DNA of 10,770 nucleotides from an uncultured Fibrobacter sp. (GCF_937877005.1 NZ_CALEFV010000314.1:1-10770); one strand, 5' to 3'. Counted from the first letter of the stretch, positions 1 through 6,553 are shown. Numbers and translations: made by a program. Notes: generated by a model not told the origin, from the sequence alone.

Positions 1-1963
1 CGAGCATGGGCATTGCGCCCGGACGGAAGTAAGGCGGTTCGTTCCACCAGGTGTGTACCCCAAAAGCCTTTTTATACCAAATACGCGGAACGAAATTCTG
101 TGATGCATCAAGATTGCTTTCGCGTAAGGCTACATTCGCCGCACTATTACTATTGTAAATCGGATGAACGATATATTTGGGAGCAGGGAGTTGTCCGTTA
201 TGGATAGCTGCGTTACCCCAATAGTCATCACGACGTTCAAGAGCGATATACTCAGAGGAATAATCCTTGAGATTGTAAGGACCCGAAACTACGGGGTTTA
301 CATCCATCAACATCTTCTTGACTTTGCTTATGCCATTTTTCTTGATAAGAGGTTCAAAGACATGGGCCGGAACAATACGGATTGACTGCAATAAGTCTCG
401 CACTACTAGTGGATTATTGCGCTTGTCCTTTGCAATGATGAAAGAAATGCGTTCCTGGATGACCGGTTTTGTGGCAAGTGTATCTATGTGAATCGCTGCT
501 ATCTGTTCGGATGTGTTGATAGAGCCTTTCAAAAAAACGAATTTCACATCATTGGAATTCACCTGCTTGCCGTCGCTCCACTTGGCTGCGGTATTTAGGT
601 CGACAACGATGCTGTCGTTACTGGAAATTTCCTCAACAAGATGGCCAAGAAGATCTTCAGTTTGACCATTCAAGGTATTGAATGTGACAAGTGGCTCGTA
701 CATCAAGTTGAAGTGTCCGCTCACTGGCCAAGAAACCAACCAGCTTTCAGCAAGAGGATTGAATGTTGCCGGGGCGCCCCATTGCACTCCCGAAAGGTAA
801 AGGGTTTCTGTTCTTGGCGTAGAATACATTTTAGCATCTGCGGCTTCGCCTAAAGATAAGAATTCCCAACAATTGAGATAATTATCGTTTGATGCCGTAA
901 AAGAGCTGTACCTAAGATTCCTAAACTCACTCTCTACACTCATTATACCATTTTGTTTTGACTTAATGATCTTCTCCTCATAAAACGAGTTTTCTGGACA
1001 ACCTCCCAATTCTTTTTTTAGTAACACTTCTATTGTTTTTTCTACATCGTCAGATTCATTTTCCTCGCTAGCTAAAGAACGGGCATTAATGGAGACACTG
1101 CTGTCGTTATTCTCCCAATTTTCAACAGAGGAGCCGTTTCTCCATTTTTCCAGTTGTTCGTTTACATCTTTACTTACAGATTGTAAATAAGCCAATTCAT
1201 CTTTAGAAACATCAGAGTAATCAAAAGGTTTAGGCTTGAAAATACCATCAACCCAACTTCCCATGCTAAATTGATATGCGAGTAGTATGGCGCCAATGTC
1301 AACCACAAGAACACAGGACACAATAATCACTTTCCCAATGGATTTTTTCCCATCACCACTATTCATCAACATTGAAATAATTCGTGGCAAAAGGAACAGG
1401 GTAGTTGATATGCCCCATGCAATAACGTAGCCGCAAATGTCAGGATACGGTCCGGCCAATTTAAAACGCAACACCAAGATGACAAATATTAAGCAGCCGA
1501 CATAAAAAGAAAGCCATAATGTACCAATCCACCATGCAACACCGCCTTTGCAACGAAGTTTAAGGGGTTTTAGCAAAGGAATGGCTATAAAAATTCTCAA
1601 GATCCAAGTAATTAAGTTATGCCTTGAACCCATAATTATTTCATCAAGAGAGTCTATAAAATCATTGATTTCTTCATTCAAAGCATTAAATACATCACTT
1701 AATCCGCTCTTTACAATGTCAACAATATGAAGAACAGCGATAAGACTGAAAAGTACACATGGTATGATAGCTCCCGTATCATAGGCTGAATTCGCAATAA
1801 AAGACGCAACCAACAAAACACAAAGTGCAATAGAAAGCATCAGCCCGACAATCGGTAAAGTGAATAGCCAAACCACGGCCAACGGAAGAAAAAGAATCAC
1901 TTTATCCAAATTAGAAGGAGCATGGATGTGCTCTGAAACCCAGTTGTGAATTGCTCTAACCAT
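1..1963 (-). CDS. Membrane domain fused to family 5 extracellular solute-binding protein (C-terminus beyond the window)
   Basis: An uninterrupted 654-codon frame runs off the left edge, so no stop is seen. The start is ATG at 1963, preceded by GAGG with a 5-base spacer. Residues 22-57 (probably a hairpin), 64-82, 117-133, 142-164, 174-196 and 210-230 are hydrophobic, giving about seven membrane segments. Basic residues at 132-139 and 206-211 suit an N-in, C-out topology. A polar, acidic linker (about 240-370) leads to an SBP_bac_5 domain from about 385: LYLSGVQWGAPATFNPL, then YEPLVTFNTLNG, KWSDGKQVNSNDVKFVF and VSGPYNL...ERRDDYWG. SBP_bac_5 proteins bind peptides or oligosaccharides for ABC importers, and the QWGxPxxFNPL subtype includes sugar binders (family knowledge). 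Normally they carry a signal peptide or lipobox, not a multi-pass membrane domain. The membrane part is AT-rich and the binding part is not, so this may be a recombinational fusion or an assembly join. Confidence 0.85.
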   Translation of the reverse strand, partial: MVRAIHNWVSEHIHAPSNLDKVILFLPLAVVWLFTLPIVGLMLSIALCVLLVASFIANSAYDTGAIIPCVLFSLIAVLHIVDIVKSGLSDVFNALNEEINDFIDSLDEIIMGSRHNLITWILRIFIAIPLLKPLKLRCKGGVAWWIGTLWLSFYVGCLIFVILVLRFKLAGPYPDICGYVIAWGISTTLFLLPRIISMLMNSGDGKKSIGKVIIVSCVLVVDIGAILLAYQFSMGSWVDGIFKPKPFDYSDVSKDELAYLQSVSKDVNEQLEKWRNGSSVENWENNDSSVSINARSLASEENESDDVEKTIEVLLKKELGGCPENSFYEEKIIKSKQNGIMSVESEFRNLRYSSFTASNDNYLNCWEFLSLGEAADAKMYSTPRTETLYLSGVQWGAPATFNPLAESWLVSWPVSGHFNLMYEPLVTFNTLNGQTEDLLGHLVEEISSNDSIVVDLNTAAKWSDGKQVNSNDVKFVFLKGSINTSEQIAAIHIDTLATKPVIQERISFIIAKDKRNNPLVVRDLLQSIRIVPAHVFEPLIKKNGISKVKKMLMDVNPVVSGPYNLKDYSSEYIALERRDDYWGNAAIHNGQLPAPKYIVHPIYNSNSAANVALRESNLDASQNFVPRIWYKKAFGVHTWWNEPPYFRPGAMPML

Positions 1964-1989
1964 TTTTACCTCATTGTGACAATTTGTTG

Positions 1990-2015
1990 CTGTTGTACGG
2001 ACTGTTATACAACAG
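1990..2015 (-). other. Stem-loop between the 35-aa ORF and the membrane-SBP gene
   Basis: An 8-bp perfect inverted repeat (CTGTTGTA at 1990-1997, TACAACAG at 2008-2015) surrounds a 10-base loop. It lies in the 64-base gap between two minus-strand genes. No T tract follows it on the minus strand, so it is not a typical terminator. It could be an mRNA processing or stability element, or an operator. The call rests only on the inverted repeat. Confidence 0.4.
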
Positions 2016-2027
2016 TATGTTTCTTGA

Positions 2028-2135
2028 TTACAAGTTCTTTTTCGCCTTGGCTTCCTCGACTACAACACGGTTCAAGTGCGATGCCGCACAGAAATGCTTA
2101 GCCACCTTGGCTACTGTTTTCTTCGTAGTTGCCAT
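2028..2135 (-). CDS. 35-aa basic microprotein
   Basis: A short frame begins MATTKKTVAKVAKHF and ends EEAKAKKNL before TAA. It is supported mainly by a near-perfect ribosome binding site, AAGGAGG, seven bases before ATG. The product is small, basic at both ends and rich in Ala, Lys and Val. It has one Cys (residue 16), one predicted helix at most, and no signal peptide or membrane segment. It sits 43 bases after the biotinyl-like gene and 64 bases before the membrane-SBP gene, so it is probably in the same transcript. The Shine-Dalgarno sequence can pair with neighbouring bases (CCTC-AAG-GAGG at 2143-2153), which might modulate translation. No family is recognised. It could be a nucleic-acid-binding microprotein or a leader peptide for the downstream gene. 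Confidence 0.6.
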   Translation of the reverse strand: MATTKKTVAKVAKHFCAASHLNRVVVEEAKAKKNL

Positions 2136-2178
2136 AATAAGGCCTCCTTGAGGTTCAAAGTACGCTAAAAATCAGCCA

Positions 2179-2433
2179 TTATTCGTTTGCATTTTCAAGA
2201 ATCATAATGACCTGTTCATTGGAAACATCATCTGATTCATTAACGAGAATTTCCTTTACAATTCCTCCACACGGACTCAATATGGAGTTGTCCATCATCA
2301 ATGCCTCCACAATTGCCACTTCTTGATCGGGAGAAACAGTATCACCAACTTTAACTGTTATTCGGGAGATTTTTCCGCACAAAGGTGATTTGACCTGCGG
2401 ACAAACCTTTTCTATAGGTGAGAGGCTATTCAT
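2179..2433 (-). CDS. Biotinyl/lipoyl-like domain protein lacking the acceptor lysine
   Basis: An 84-residue protein if started at ATG 2433, which has GAGGAGG eight bases upstream. An upstream in-frame ATG at 2457 would add eight residues but has no comparable site. Almost the whole chain matches the biotin carrier fold: VKSPLCGKISRITVKVGDTV (14-33), then EVAIVEALMMDNSILSP (38-54), then GGIVKEILVNESDDV (56-70). In biotin carriers the central motif is EAMKM, whose Lys is biotinylated. Here it reads EALMM, with Met46 at the acceptor position (codon ATG where AAG or AAA is expected), so biotin or lipoate cannot be attached in the usual way. No carboxylase, decarboxylase or acyltransferase partner is nearby. 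The start overlaps the end of the 51-aa ORF by eight bases, suggesting translational coupling. The fold is confident; the role is unknown, perhaps a structural or binding domain. Confidence 0.85.
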   Translation of the reverse strand: MNSLSPIEKVCPQVKSPLCGKISRITVKVGDTVSPDQEVAIVEALMMDNSILSPCGGIVKEILVNESDDVSNEQVIMILENANE

Positions 2434-2581
2434 TATTGCCCTCCTCGGCGAGAACACGACATTTTCCGGATTTAAGCGCTTGGATCTTCTCCTTAATGTC
2501 TACTATTTGCAAGGCGTTCATTTTACCGCCTTGCTCCCTAAGCATCTGTTCAAGCTGTTTGATTTCCGATTCTACAGACAT
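2426..2581 (-). CDS. 51-aa charged helical protein coupled to the biotinyl-like gene
   Basis: The frame starts at ATG 2581 (MSVESEIKQLEQMLREQGGK) with AGGAG about eight bases upstream, and ends at TAG 2426-2428. Its last eight bases overlap the start of the biotinyl-like gene, an arrangement typical of translational coupling between functionally linked genes. Residues 3-38 are rich in Glu, Lys, Gln and Leu with heptad-like spacing (I7, L10, M13, L14), so a short helical or coiled-coil segment is likely. The tail contains one Cys. There is no signal peptide or membrane segment. No family is recognised. The evidence that it is real is the ribosome binding site, the overlap and the lack of any other explanation for this stretch. 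Confidence 0.6.
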   Translation of the reverse strand: MSVESEIKQLEQMLREQGGKMNALQIVDIKEKIQALKSGKCRVLAEEGNNE

Positions 2582-2640
2582 AATAGGTTCTCCTATGCAG
2601 AAGTATTCGCTTATAAAGATCGAGGAATTTCTTTGGTATG

Positions 2641-2976
2641 TTAAATAAAGTCGGACTTCAGTTTCAATAACCTTATTTCAACCACAAGCCTTTTGTGTTT
2701 CAATCGTTTCTTTCTCAAATTCTTTTGGTCATCTGTTGGGAAATAATGAATAAATTTTTCAATATCTTTAGGTGATATTTGGTTATAGTCTTTTGACTCA
2801 ATATCAAAAGATTTAGTTTCTCCATAATTTTCAGTGAATCCAATTTTATCACCAGGTTCCTTGGAAACCTTTACACCCTTAGAAACCATAGCTTCTATAG
2901 CAGCAAATGACTTATTCAATTTTTTCAATTTCGCGTCTACAGCGGCGATTTGTTTATCAAGATCTGCTTGTGTCAT
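2641..2976 (-). CDS. 111-aa hypothetical protein, helical with a basic C-terminus
   Basis: The start at ATG 2976 follows AAGGAG with a 6-base spacer. Residues 4-34 (LDKQIAAVDAKLKKLNKSFA and on) look like an amphipathic or coiled-coil helix. The middle (40-80) is polar and contains SPKDIEKFIHYFPTDDQ. The C-terminus is strongly basic (KNLRKKRLKHKR) and then leucine-rich, again helical. There is no signal peptide, no membrane segment and no Cys. It lies 39 bases after the large repeat protein and 59 bases before the 51-aa ORF, all on one strand, so co-transcription is likely. The family is not recognised. The basic tail might bind nucleic acid, membrane or an acidic partner, but this is speculative. 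Confidence 0.75.
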   Translation of the reverse strand: MTQADLDKQIAAVDAKLKKLNKSFAAIEAMVSKGVKVSKEPGDKIGFTENYGETKSFDIESKDYNQISPKDIEKFIHYFPTDDQKNLRKKRLKHKRLVVEIRLLKLKSDFI

Positions 2977-3015
2977 TTTTAACTCCTTGTTAAGTTTTTT
3001 TGTAAAAAATCAATA

Positions 3016-5556
3016 TCAATCTTTTATGCAACGAATGGAACATTCGATAAACACATGTCGATATGTCGGTTTATCATTAACATACATAACATTATTTATA
3101 AGATAGGTTATATCAGGGGTGATTTGCCAAACCTGCAGTCTATCATTGTCCTTAGACACCCAAAAATCCGCACAACAACCTCTACCGTTGAAATCCAGAT
3201 TACGCTCTTCCCCACGATTATAGTAAATACTATCATAAGAATAACTTCCCGAAGGAACAGCAGAAAAACCAAAGGCATCCATGCCATCAGCCCAATCCTT
3301 TTCTCGCAAGGCATCAGCTATATCATAATGTTCGCCAATATAGTTTATTAATTCTTCATACTCTTTCTCAGTCGGCAAATGCCAACCTGGCGGGCAAGCG
3401 TCTTTAGCATCATTATAGCGATACAATCGCCCATATTTAGCGACATTGGAGGCATCCATGCCATACGCGCTTGAGCCTCCTTTGGGCGGACGATACCGCA
3501 AGTTCTCCGCCATCCAAATCTGATCACCAATCCGACATACTTTATAAGTTTGTCCATCACGGGGGTCCGTAAACGGTTTGCATAGTAGCGCATTGATTTC
3601 TTCTTCGCTAAATCCAGAATTGGTAAATATTCCGCTAGATTTCGGTGCAAGAGTCCATTCAGAAATATCCCCATGGAACTTGGAGTCCTTGAACATAGCG
3701 GTCATATTCTCTACCTTGGACACATCCCAACTGCTGATATCGCCATTGAAATTCGATCCTTCAAACATACCTTCCATATCGGTAACGTTGGATACATTCC
3801 ACTTGGAAATATCTCCGCTAAATTTTGAATTATGGAACATATTTTTCATGTTCTTCACATGGGATACATCCCACTTACTGATATCGCCATTAAATTTCGA
3901 ATTTTCAAACATGCTATCCATATTCGTCACTTTAGACACTTCCCACTTGCTGGTGTCGCCATTGAATTCCGATTCTTCGAACATACCCGCCATCATGAAA
4001 ACATTTGACACATTCCAATTAGATATATCACCATTAAATAGTGATTGTTGGAACATGTTATTCATACCCGTCACTTTTGCCACATCCCATTGACTGATGT
4101 CGCCATTGAATTTTGAATAACCAAACATGTACCCCATATCCTCTACCTTAGACACATCCCACTTGCTGATATCACCATTAAATAATGATCCCATAAACAT
4201 GCCATACATATTTGTAACATTTGAAACATCCCACTGACTAATGTCTCCGTTGAATTTTGACCCACTGAACATCCTCCCCATACCCGTCACCTTAGACACA
4301 TCCCACTTGCTGATGTCGCCATTAAATTTTGATTCATTGAACATGCAATGCATATCTATTACATTCGAAACATCCCATTGACTGATATCGCCATTGAATT
4401 CGCTTTTTTGAAATAAGTAGCTCATATCCGTAATCTTTGAAACATCGAGAAAATTCAAATCATTTATTCCAAAGCATTCAGCATCTCTCACAATCTTCTT
4501 CAGTTCATCGCAGTCCCTCGGACAAGCATTTATTATCTTACGAAACATCCTCATTTTTATTGCAGCCATTTCTTCTTTTGAATAGCCCTCCATTCGGAAT
4601 AAACAGCTTATATCGTCAGCATTCTGAGTATTCCATTTAGAGAAATCACCTATATTACTTTCATCTGAACCAAAAACATCCCCAAACATATCTTTCATAT
4701 GGCGCACATGCGACATATCCCAATTCGATAGATCACATTTGTAAGTCTGGTTATAAAACATTTTTTCCATATTCGTCACATTGGAAACATTCCACTTGCC
4801 GATATCGCTGTTGAATTTTGAATTATGGAACATTTCTTCCATATTTGTCACATTTGACACATCCCAATTACTGATATCACCGTTGAATTTAGATCCATCA
4901 AACATGTGCCCCATATTCGTCACTTTAGACACATTCCAATCGCCAATCACACCATTGAACGACGACTTACAAAACATGCTGTACATTGTCGTCACATTAG
5001 AAACGTTCCATTTGCTAATATCGCCGTTAAAAACAGCGCCCTCGTCAAACATGAAGTCCATATTGGTTACATTGGACACATCCCACTCCGACAGGTCTCC
5101 CGTAAATCCAGAACCCGCAAAAAGAGTTCTCATATTTTTCACTTGACCAACATTCCAACGGGAAATATCCCCATTAAATGCAGAACGATAAAACATGCTG
5201 CGCATGTTGGTCACGTTGGCAACATTCCAATTGCTTATATCGCCGTTAAATTTAGACTGAGAAAAACAGCCTTCCATATTCGTGACCTTAGACACGTTCC
5301 ATTGGCTAATGTCACCCGTGAATTTCGATTTACGGAACATCTTCTCCATTGTGGTCACATTGGACACATCCCACTGGCTGATGTCACCATTGAAATCACT
5401 TTCTTCAAACAGGCGACTCATATCTGTAATCAGAGAAACATCAATGAAATTCAGGTCACAACTTGCCGATTTCTTTTCAATGGTTTCCTTAATCAGGTAC
5501 TCAAGTTCTGCCCTATCCTTGGGGTGCTTCTTGAAGAACTTGTCGAAAAAAGACAT
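3016..5556 (-). CDS. BspA/DUF285 repeat protein with C-terminal FISUMP domain, no signal peptide
   Basis: 846 residues; the start at ATG 5556 follows AAGGAA. Residues 1-53 form a cap (PKDRAELEYLI...DLNFIDVSLITDMSRLF). About 11 repeats of 24 residues, close to FNGDISKWDVSNVTNMxxMF, occupy 54-324. A second cap (325-385; CPRDCDELKKI...DLNFLDVSKITDMSYLF) is followed by about 11 more repeats to 647, which points to an internal duplication. Residues 662-846 are a FISUMP domain: DGQTYKVCRIGDQIWMAENL, CPPGWHLPTEKEYEELI, FGFSAVPSG, and the closing IRCIKD. DUF285 repeats (TIGR02167/PF03382) and FISUMP domains usually occur in exported or surface proteins. This chain starts MSFFDKFFKKHPKDR with no signal peptide or lipobox, so it is either cytoplasmic or exported by a non-Sec route. 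It lies 22 bases after the 215-aa membrane protein gene, so the two are probably co-transcribed. A protein-binding or scaffold role is inferred from the repeats. Confidence 0.92.
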   Translation of the reverse strand: MSFFDKFFKKHPKDRAELEYLIKETIEKKSASCDLNFIDVSLITDMSRLFEESDFNGDISQWDVSNVTTMEKMFRKSKFTGDISQWNVSKVTNMEGCFSQSKFNGDISNWNVANVTNMRSMFYRSAFNGDISRWNVGQVKNMRTLFAGSGFTGDLSEWDVSNVTNMDFMFDEGAVFNGDISKWNVSNVTTMYSMFCKSSFNGVIGDWNVSKVTNMGHMFDGSKFNGDISNWDVSNVTNMEEMFHNSKFNSDIGKWNVSNVTNMEKMFYNQTYKCDLSNWDMSHVRHMKDMFGDVFGSDESNIGDFSKWNTQNADDISCLFRMEGYSKEEMAAIKMRMFRKIINACPRDCDELKKIVRDAECFGINDLNFLDVSKITDMSYLFQKSEFNGDISQWDVSNVIDMHCMFNESKFNGDISKWDVSKVTGMGRMFSGSKFNGDISQWDVSNVTNMYGMFMGSLFNGDISKWDVSKVEDMGYMFGYSKFNGDISQWDVAKVTGMNNMFQQSLFNGDISNWNVSNVFMMAGMFEESEFNGDTSKWEVSKVTNMDSMFENSKFNGDISKWDVSHVKNMKNMFHNSKFSGDISKWNVSNVTDMEGMFEGSNFNGDISSWDVSKVENMTAMFKDSKFHGDISEWTLAPKSSGIFTNSGFSEEEINALLCKPFTDPRDGQTYKVCRIGDQIWMAENLRYRPPKGGSSAYGMDASNVAKYGRLYRYNDAKDACPPGWHLPTEKEYEELINYIGEHYDIADALREKDWADGMDAFGFSAVPSGSYSYDSIYYNRGEERNLDFNGRGCCADFWVSKDNDRLQVWQITPDITYLINNVMYVNDKPTYRHVFIECSIRCIKD
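3616..4401 (-). repeat. Second tandem array of 72-bp (24-codon) repeats
   Basis: This encodes residues 386-647 of the BspA/FISUMP protein. Ten consecutive units are exactly 24 codons long, with consensus FNGDISxWDVSxVxxMxxMF plus four variable residues; an eleventh is degenerate (KFHGDISEWTLAPKS). Units differ mainly just after the MF positions and at the residue before Trp. The constant 72-bp period also keeps other frames free of stops, which produces spurious plus-strand ORFs across the array. Confidence 0.9.
4585..5397 (-). repeat. First tandem array of 72-bp (24-codon) repeats
   Basis: This encodes residues 54-324 of the BspA/FISUMP protein. Most units have 24 codons. Unit 5 has one extra residue (DEGA), and the last two units are degenerate (TYKCDLSNWDMSHVRHM, then IGDFSKWNTQNADD), running into the second cap. 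More Asn-for-Asp variation is seen before Val (WNV as well as WDV) than in the second array. Confidence 0.88.
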
Positions 5557-5578
5557 AGAGTGTTCCTTTTGGTTTTTG

Positions 5579-6226
5579 TTAAACTTTTTTGATCACAACA
5601 TCACTACCAACATCAGCGATCAGCGTATGGCTTGGAATAGAACGGAATTCAACATCAAAGACTTGTTCTTTTCTATAATAATCAGCAACAATCTCTAGCT
5701 TGAAACGCAAATGTTCTCCAGGTCTCAAATTATCCTCAAAATCATTGGGCGTCACATAAAAAAGAGGCCTTAACAAAAATTTTGATTTTCCAGTAGCATC
5801 GGGTTCGAGTCGCATAAAATCAAGCGTCTGTCCTTGATTAACATCAATTATCGGAGAAATTTGTTCCGCAGGCGACCACACAATCTGCAAAGGAATCGGA
5901 TAGACATTAAAATTATCAAAAGTGCCCCTAGACACACCTCTCAAATAGACACGCACATTTCGCTCTATTCTTGATGTCTTATTATCCAAATACAGATAGA
6001 AATACCTGACACTTACATTTTGACTTGTGACGCGATGAACATTTAATTCTTGTATCTTGATATTCATTTTTGAGCGGACAAAGAATCGCGCAATCTCATC
6101 CCTTCCAACAAGAGCTATAATTGAGGCCAAAAGCGTTCCAAAAGCAGCAATGCAAGAAACGACAAAAGACGGATAATCCCGACAAATCGAAAGACAAGAA
6201 GAAAATGCTAAAGAATCGCAGAGCAT
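5579..6226 (-). CDS. 215-aa protein with one N-terminal membrane segment and a soluble beta-type domain
   Basis: The frame is open from ATG 6283, but the preferred start is ATG 6226 (MLCDSLAFSS). It has AAAGGGA about eight bases upstream, whereas ATG 6283 lies three bases from a TATAAT box and would fall at or before the transcript start. From ATG 6226, residues 18-41 (PSFVVSCIAAFGTLLASIIA and on) form a single membrane helix. A soluble region of about 160 residues follows, rich in alternating hydrophobic residues (VSVRYFYLYLDNKTS, NVRVYLRGVSRG, then IPLQIVWSP). This resembles membrane-anchored beta-sandwich proteins of unknown function with the pattern 'N..VYL...LxW..xxxxxDI..G..LD'. The basic stretch RDEIARFFVRSK after the helix favours a cytoplasmic soluble domain. 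It probably heads the transcript with the BspA/FISUMP gene 22 bases downstream and may anchor that protein (inference). Confidence 0.8.
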   Translation of the reverse strand: MLCDSLAFSSCLSICRDYPSFVVSCIAAFGTLLASIIALVGRDEIARFFVRSKMNIKIQELNVHRVTSQNVSVRYFYLYLDNKTSRIERNVRVYLRGVSRGTFDNFNVYPIPLQIVWSPAEQISPIIDVNQGQTLDFMRLEPDATGKSKFLLRPLFYVTPNDFEDNLRPGEHLRFKLEIVADYYRKEQVFDVEFRSIPSHTLIADVGSDVVIKKV

Positions 6227-6286
6227 ATATAAATCCCTTTCTCTCTGTAAAACGGATGCCGAAGCACTACCATACCACGGCATCCT

Positions 6287-6292
6287 ATTATA
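6287..6292 (-). promoter_or_regulatory. Candidate -10 box (TATAAT) for the 215-aa gene and downstream operon
   Basis: A perfect TATAAT on the minus strand lies 16 bases past the stop of the 60-aa gene. A start about seven bases downstream would give a leader of about 53 bases to ATG 6226. No good -35 hexamer is seen at the usual distance, so the call rests on the -10 match and its position. Confidence 0.4.
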
Positions 6293-6307
6293 CAGAACAC
6301 AAGTTTG

Positions 6308-6490
6308 CTAAAGACTCCTGCAGGATCTCTGCGAACCTTTTTCATCAAAGGTATAAGCTAGATTGCCTCTTTTTACAGTTACAGTCGTCGAAGTAAATCC
6401 CAAAAGCTGCCCCGTAATGCAGGCAGTTTGTGAATTTTTTTCATTATATACATAAACGAGATTACCTTTTTGTAGAGCTGTTGATATCAT
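6308..6490 (-). CDS. 60-aa protein with two similar halves
   Basis: ATG 6490 is preceded by ATGAGG with an 8-base spacer. The two halves resemble each other: KGNLVYVYNEKNSQTACI (8-25) and RGNLAYTFDEKGSQRSC (41-57), joined by TGQLLGFTSTTVTVK. The pattern of beta strands ending in a polar turn suggests a small beta-sheet repeat protein. No signal peptide or membrane segment is present. The motif (R/K)GNxxYxxDEKGxQ recalls short orphan proteins found scattered in bacterial genomes, but I cannot name a family with confidence. It is the first gene of the minus-strand cluster and has its own promoter-like sequence upstream, with a second promoter-like box just after its stop. It could therefore be transcribed separately from the rest. 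Confidence 0.7.
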   Translation of the reverse strand: MISTALQKGNLVYVYNEKNSQTACITGQLLGFTSTTVTVKRGNLAYTFDEKGSQRSCRSL

Positions 6491-6524
6491 AATTAATACC
6501 TCATGGTCCTTGGTTAATCAAATC

Positions 6525-6553
6525 TTATTACACACGGACCGTATATGTAACAA
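6525..6553 (-). promoter_or_regulatory. Candidate promoter for the 60-aa gene
   Basis: On the minus strand TTGTTA (6553-6548) and TAATAA (6530-6525) are separated by 17 bases. The implied start near 6517 gives a leader of about 27 bases to ATG 6490. The matches to the sigma-70 consensus are moderate and the region is AT-rich, so chance similarity is possible. Confidence 0.35.

Noticed and set aside
1990..2015. Rho-independent terminator between the 35-aa ORF and the membrane-SBP gene
   Set aside because: The inverted repeat is A+T-rich and no T tract follows it on the coding strand.
2390..2648. Plus-strand frames at 2390-2644 and 2418-2648
   Set aside because: They are antisense to the 51-aa and biotinyl-like genes, which have proper ribosome binding sites and recognisable sequence.
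3616..5397. CRISPR-like array
   Set aside because: The regular period is 72 bp of continuous coding sequence with graded similarity, not identical short repeats with unique spacers.
3578..5698. Long plus-strand open frames (3578-4093, 4781-5146, 4906-5592, 5282-5698)
   Set aside because: They lie antisense to the 72-bp repeats. The constant period keeps other frames free of stops, and their products are only mirror repeats without ribosome binding sites.
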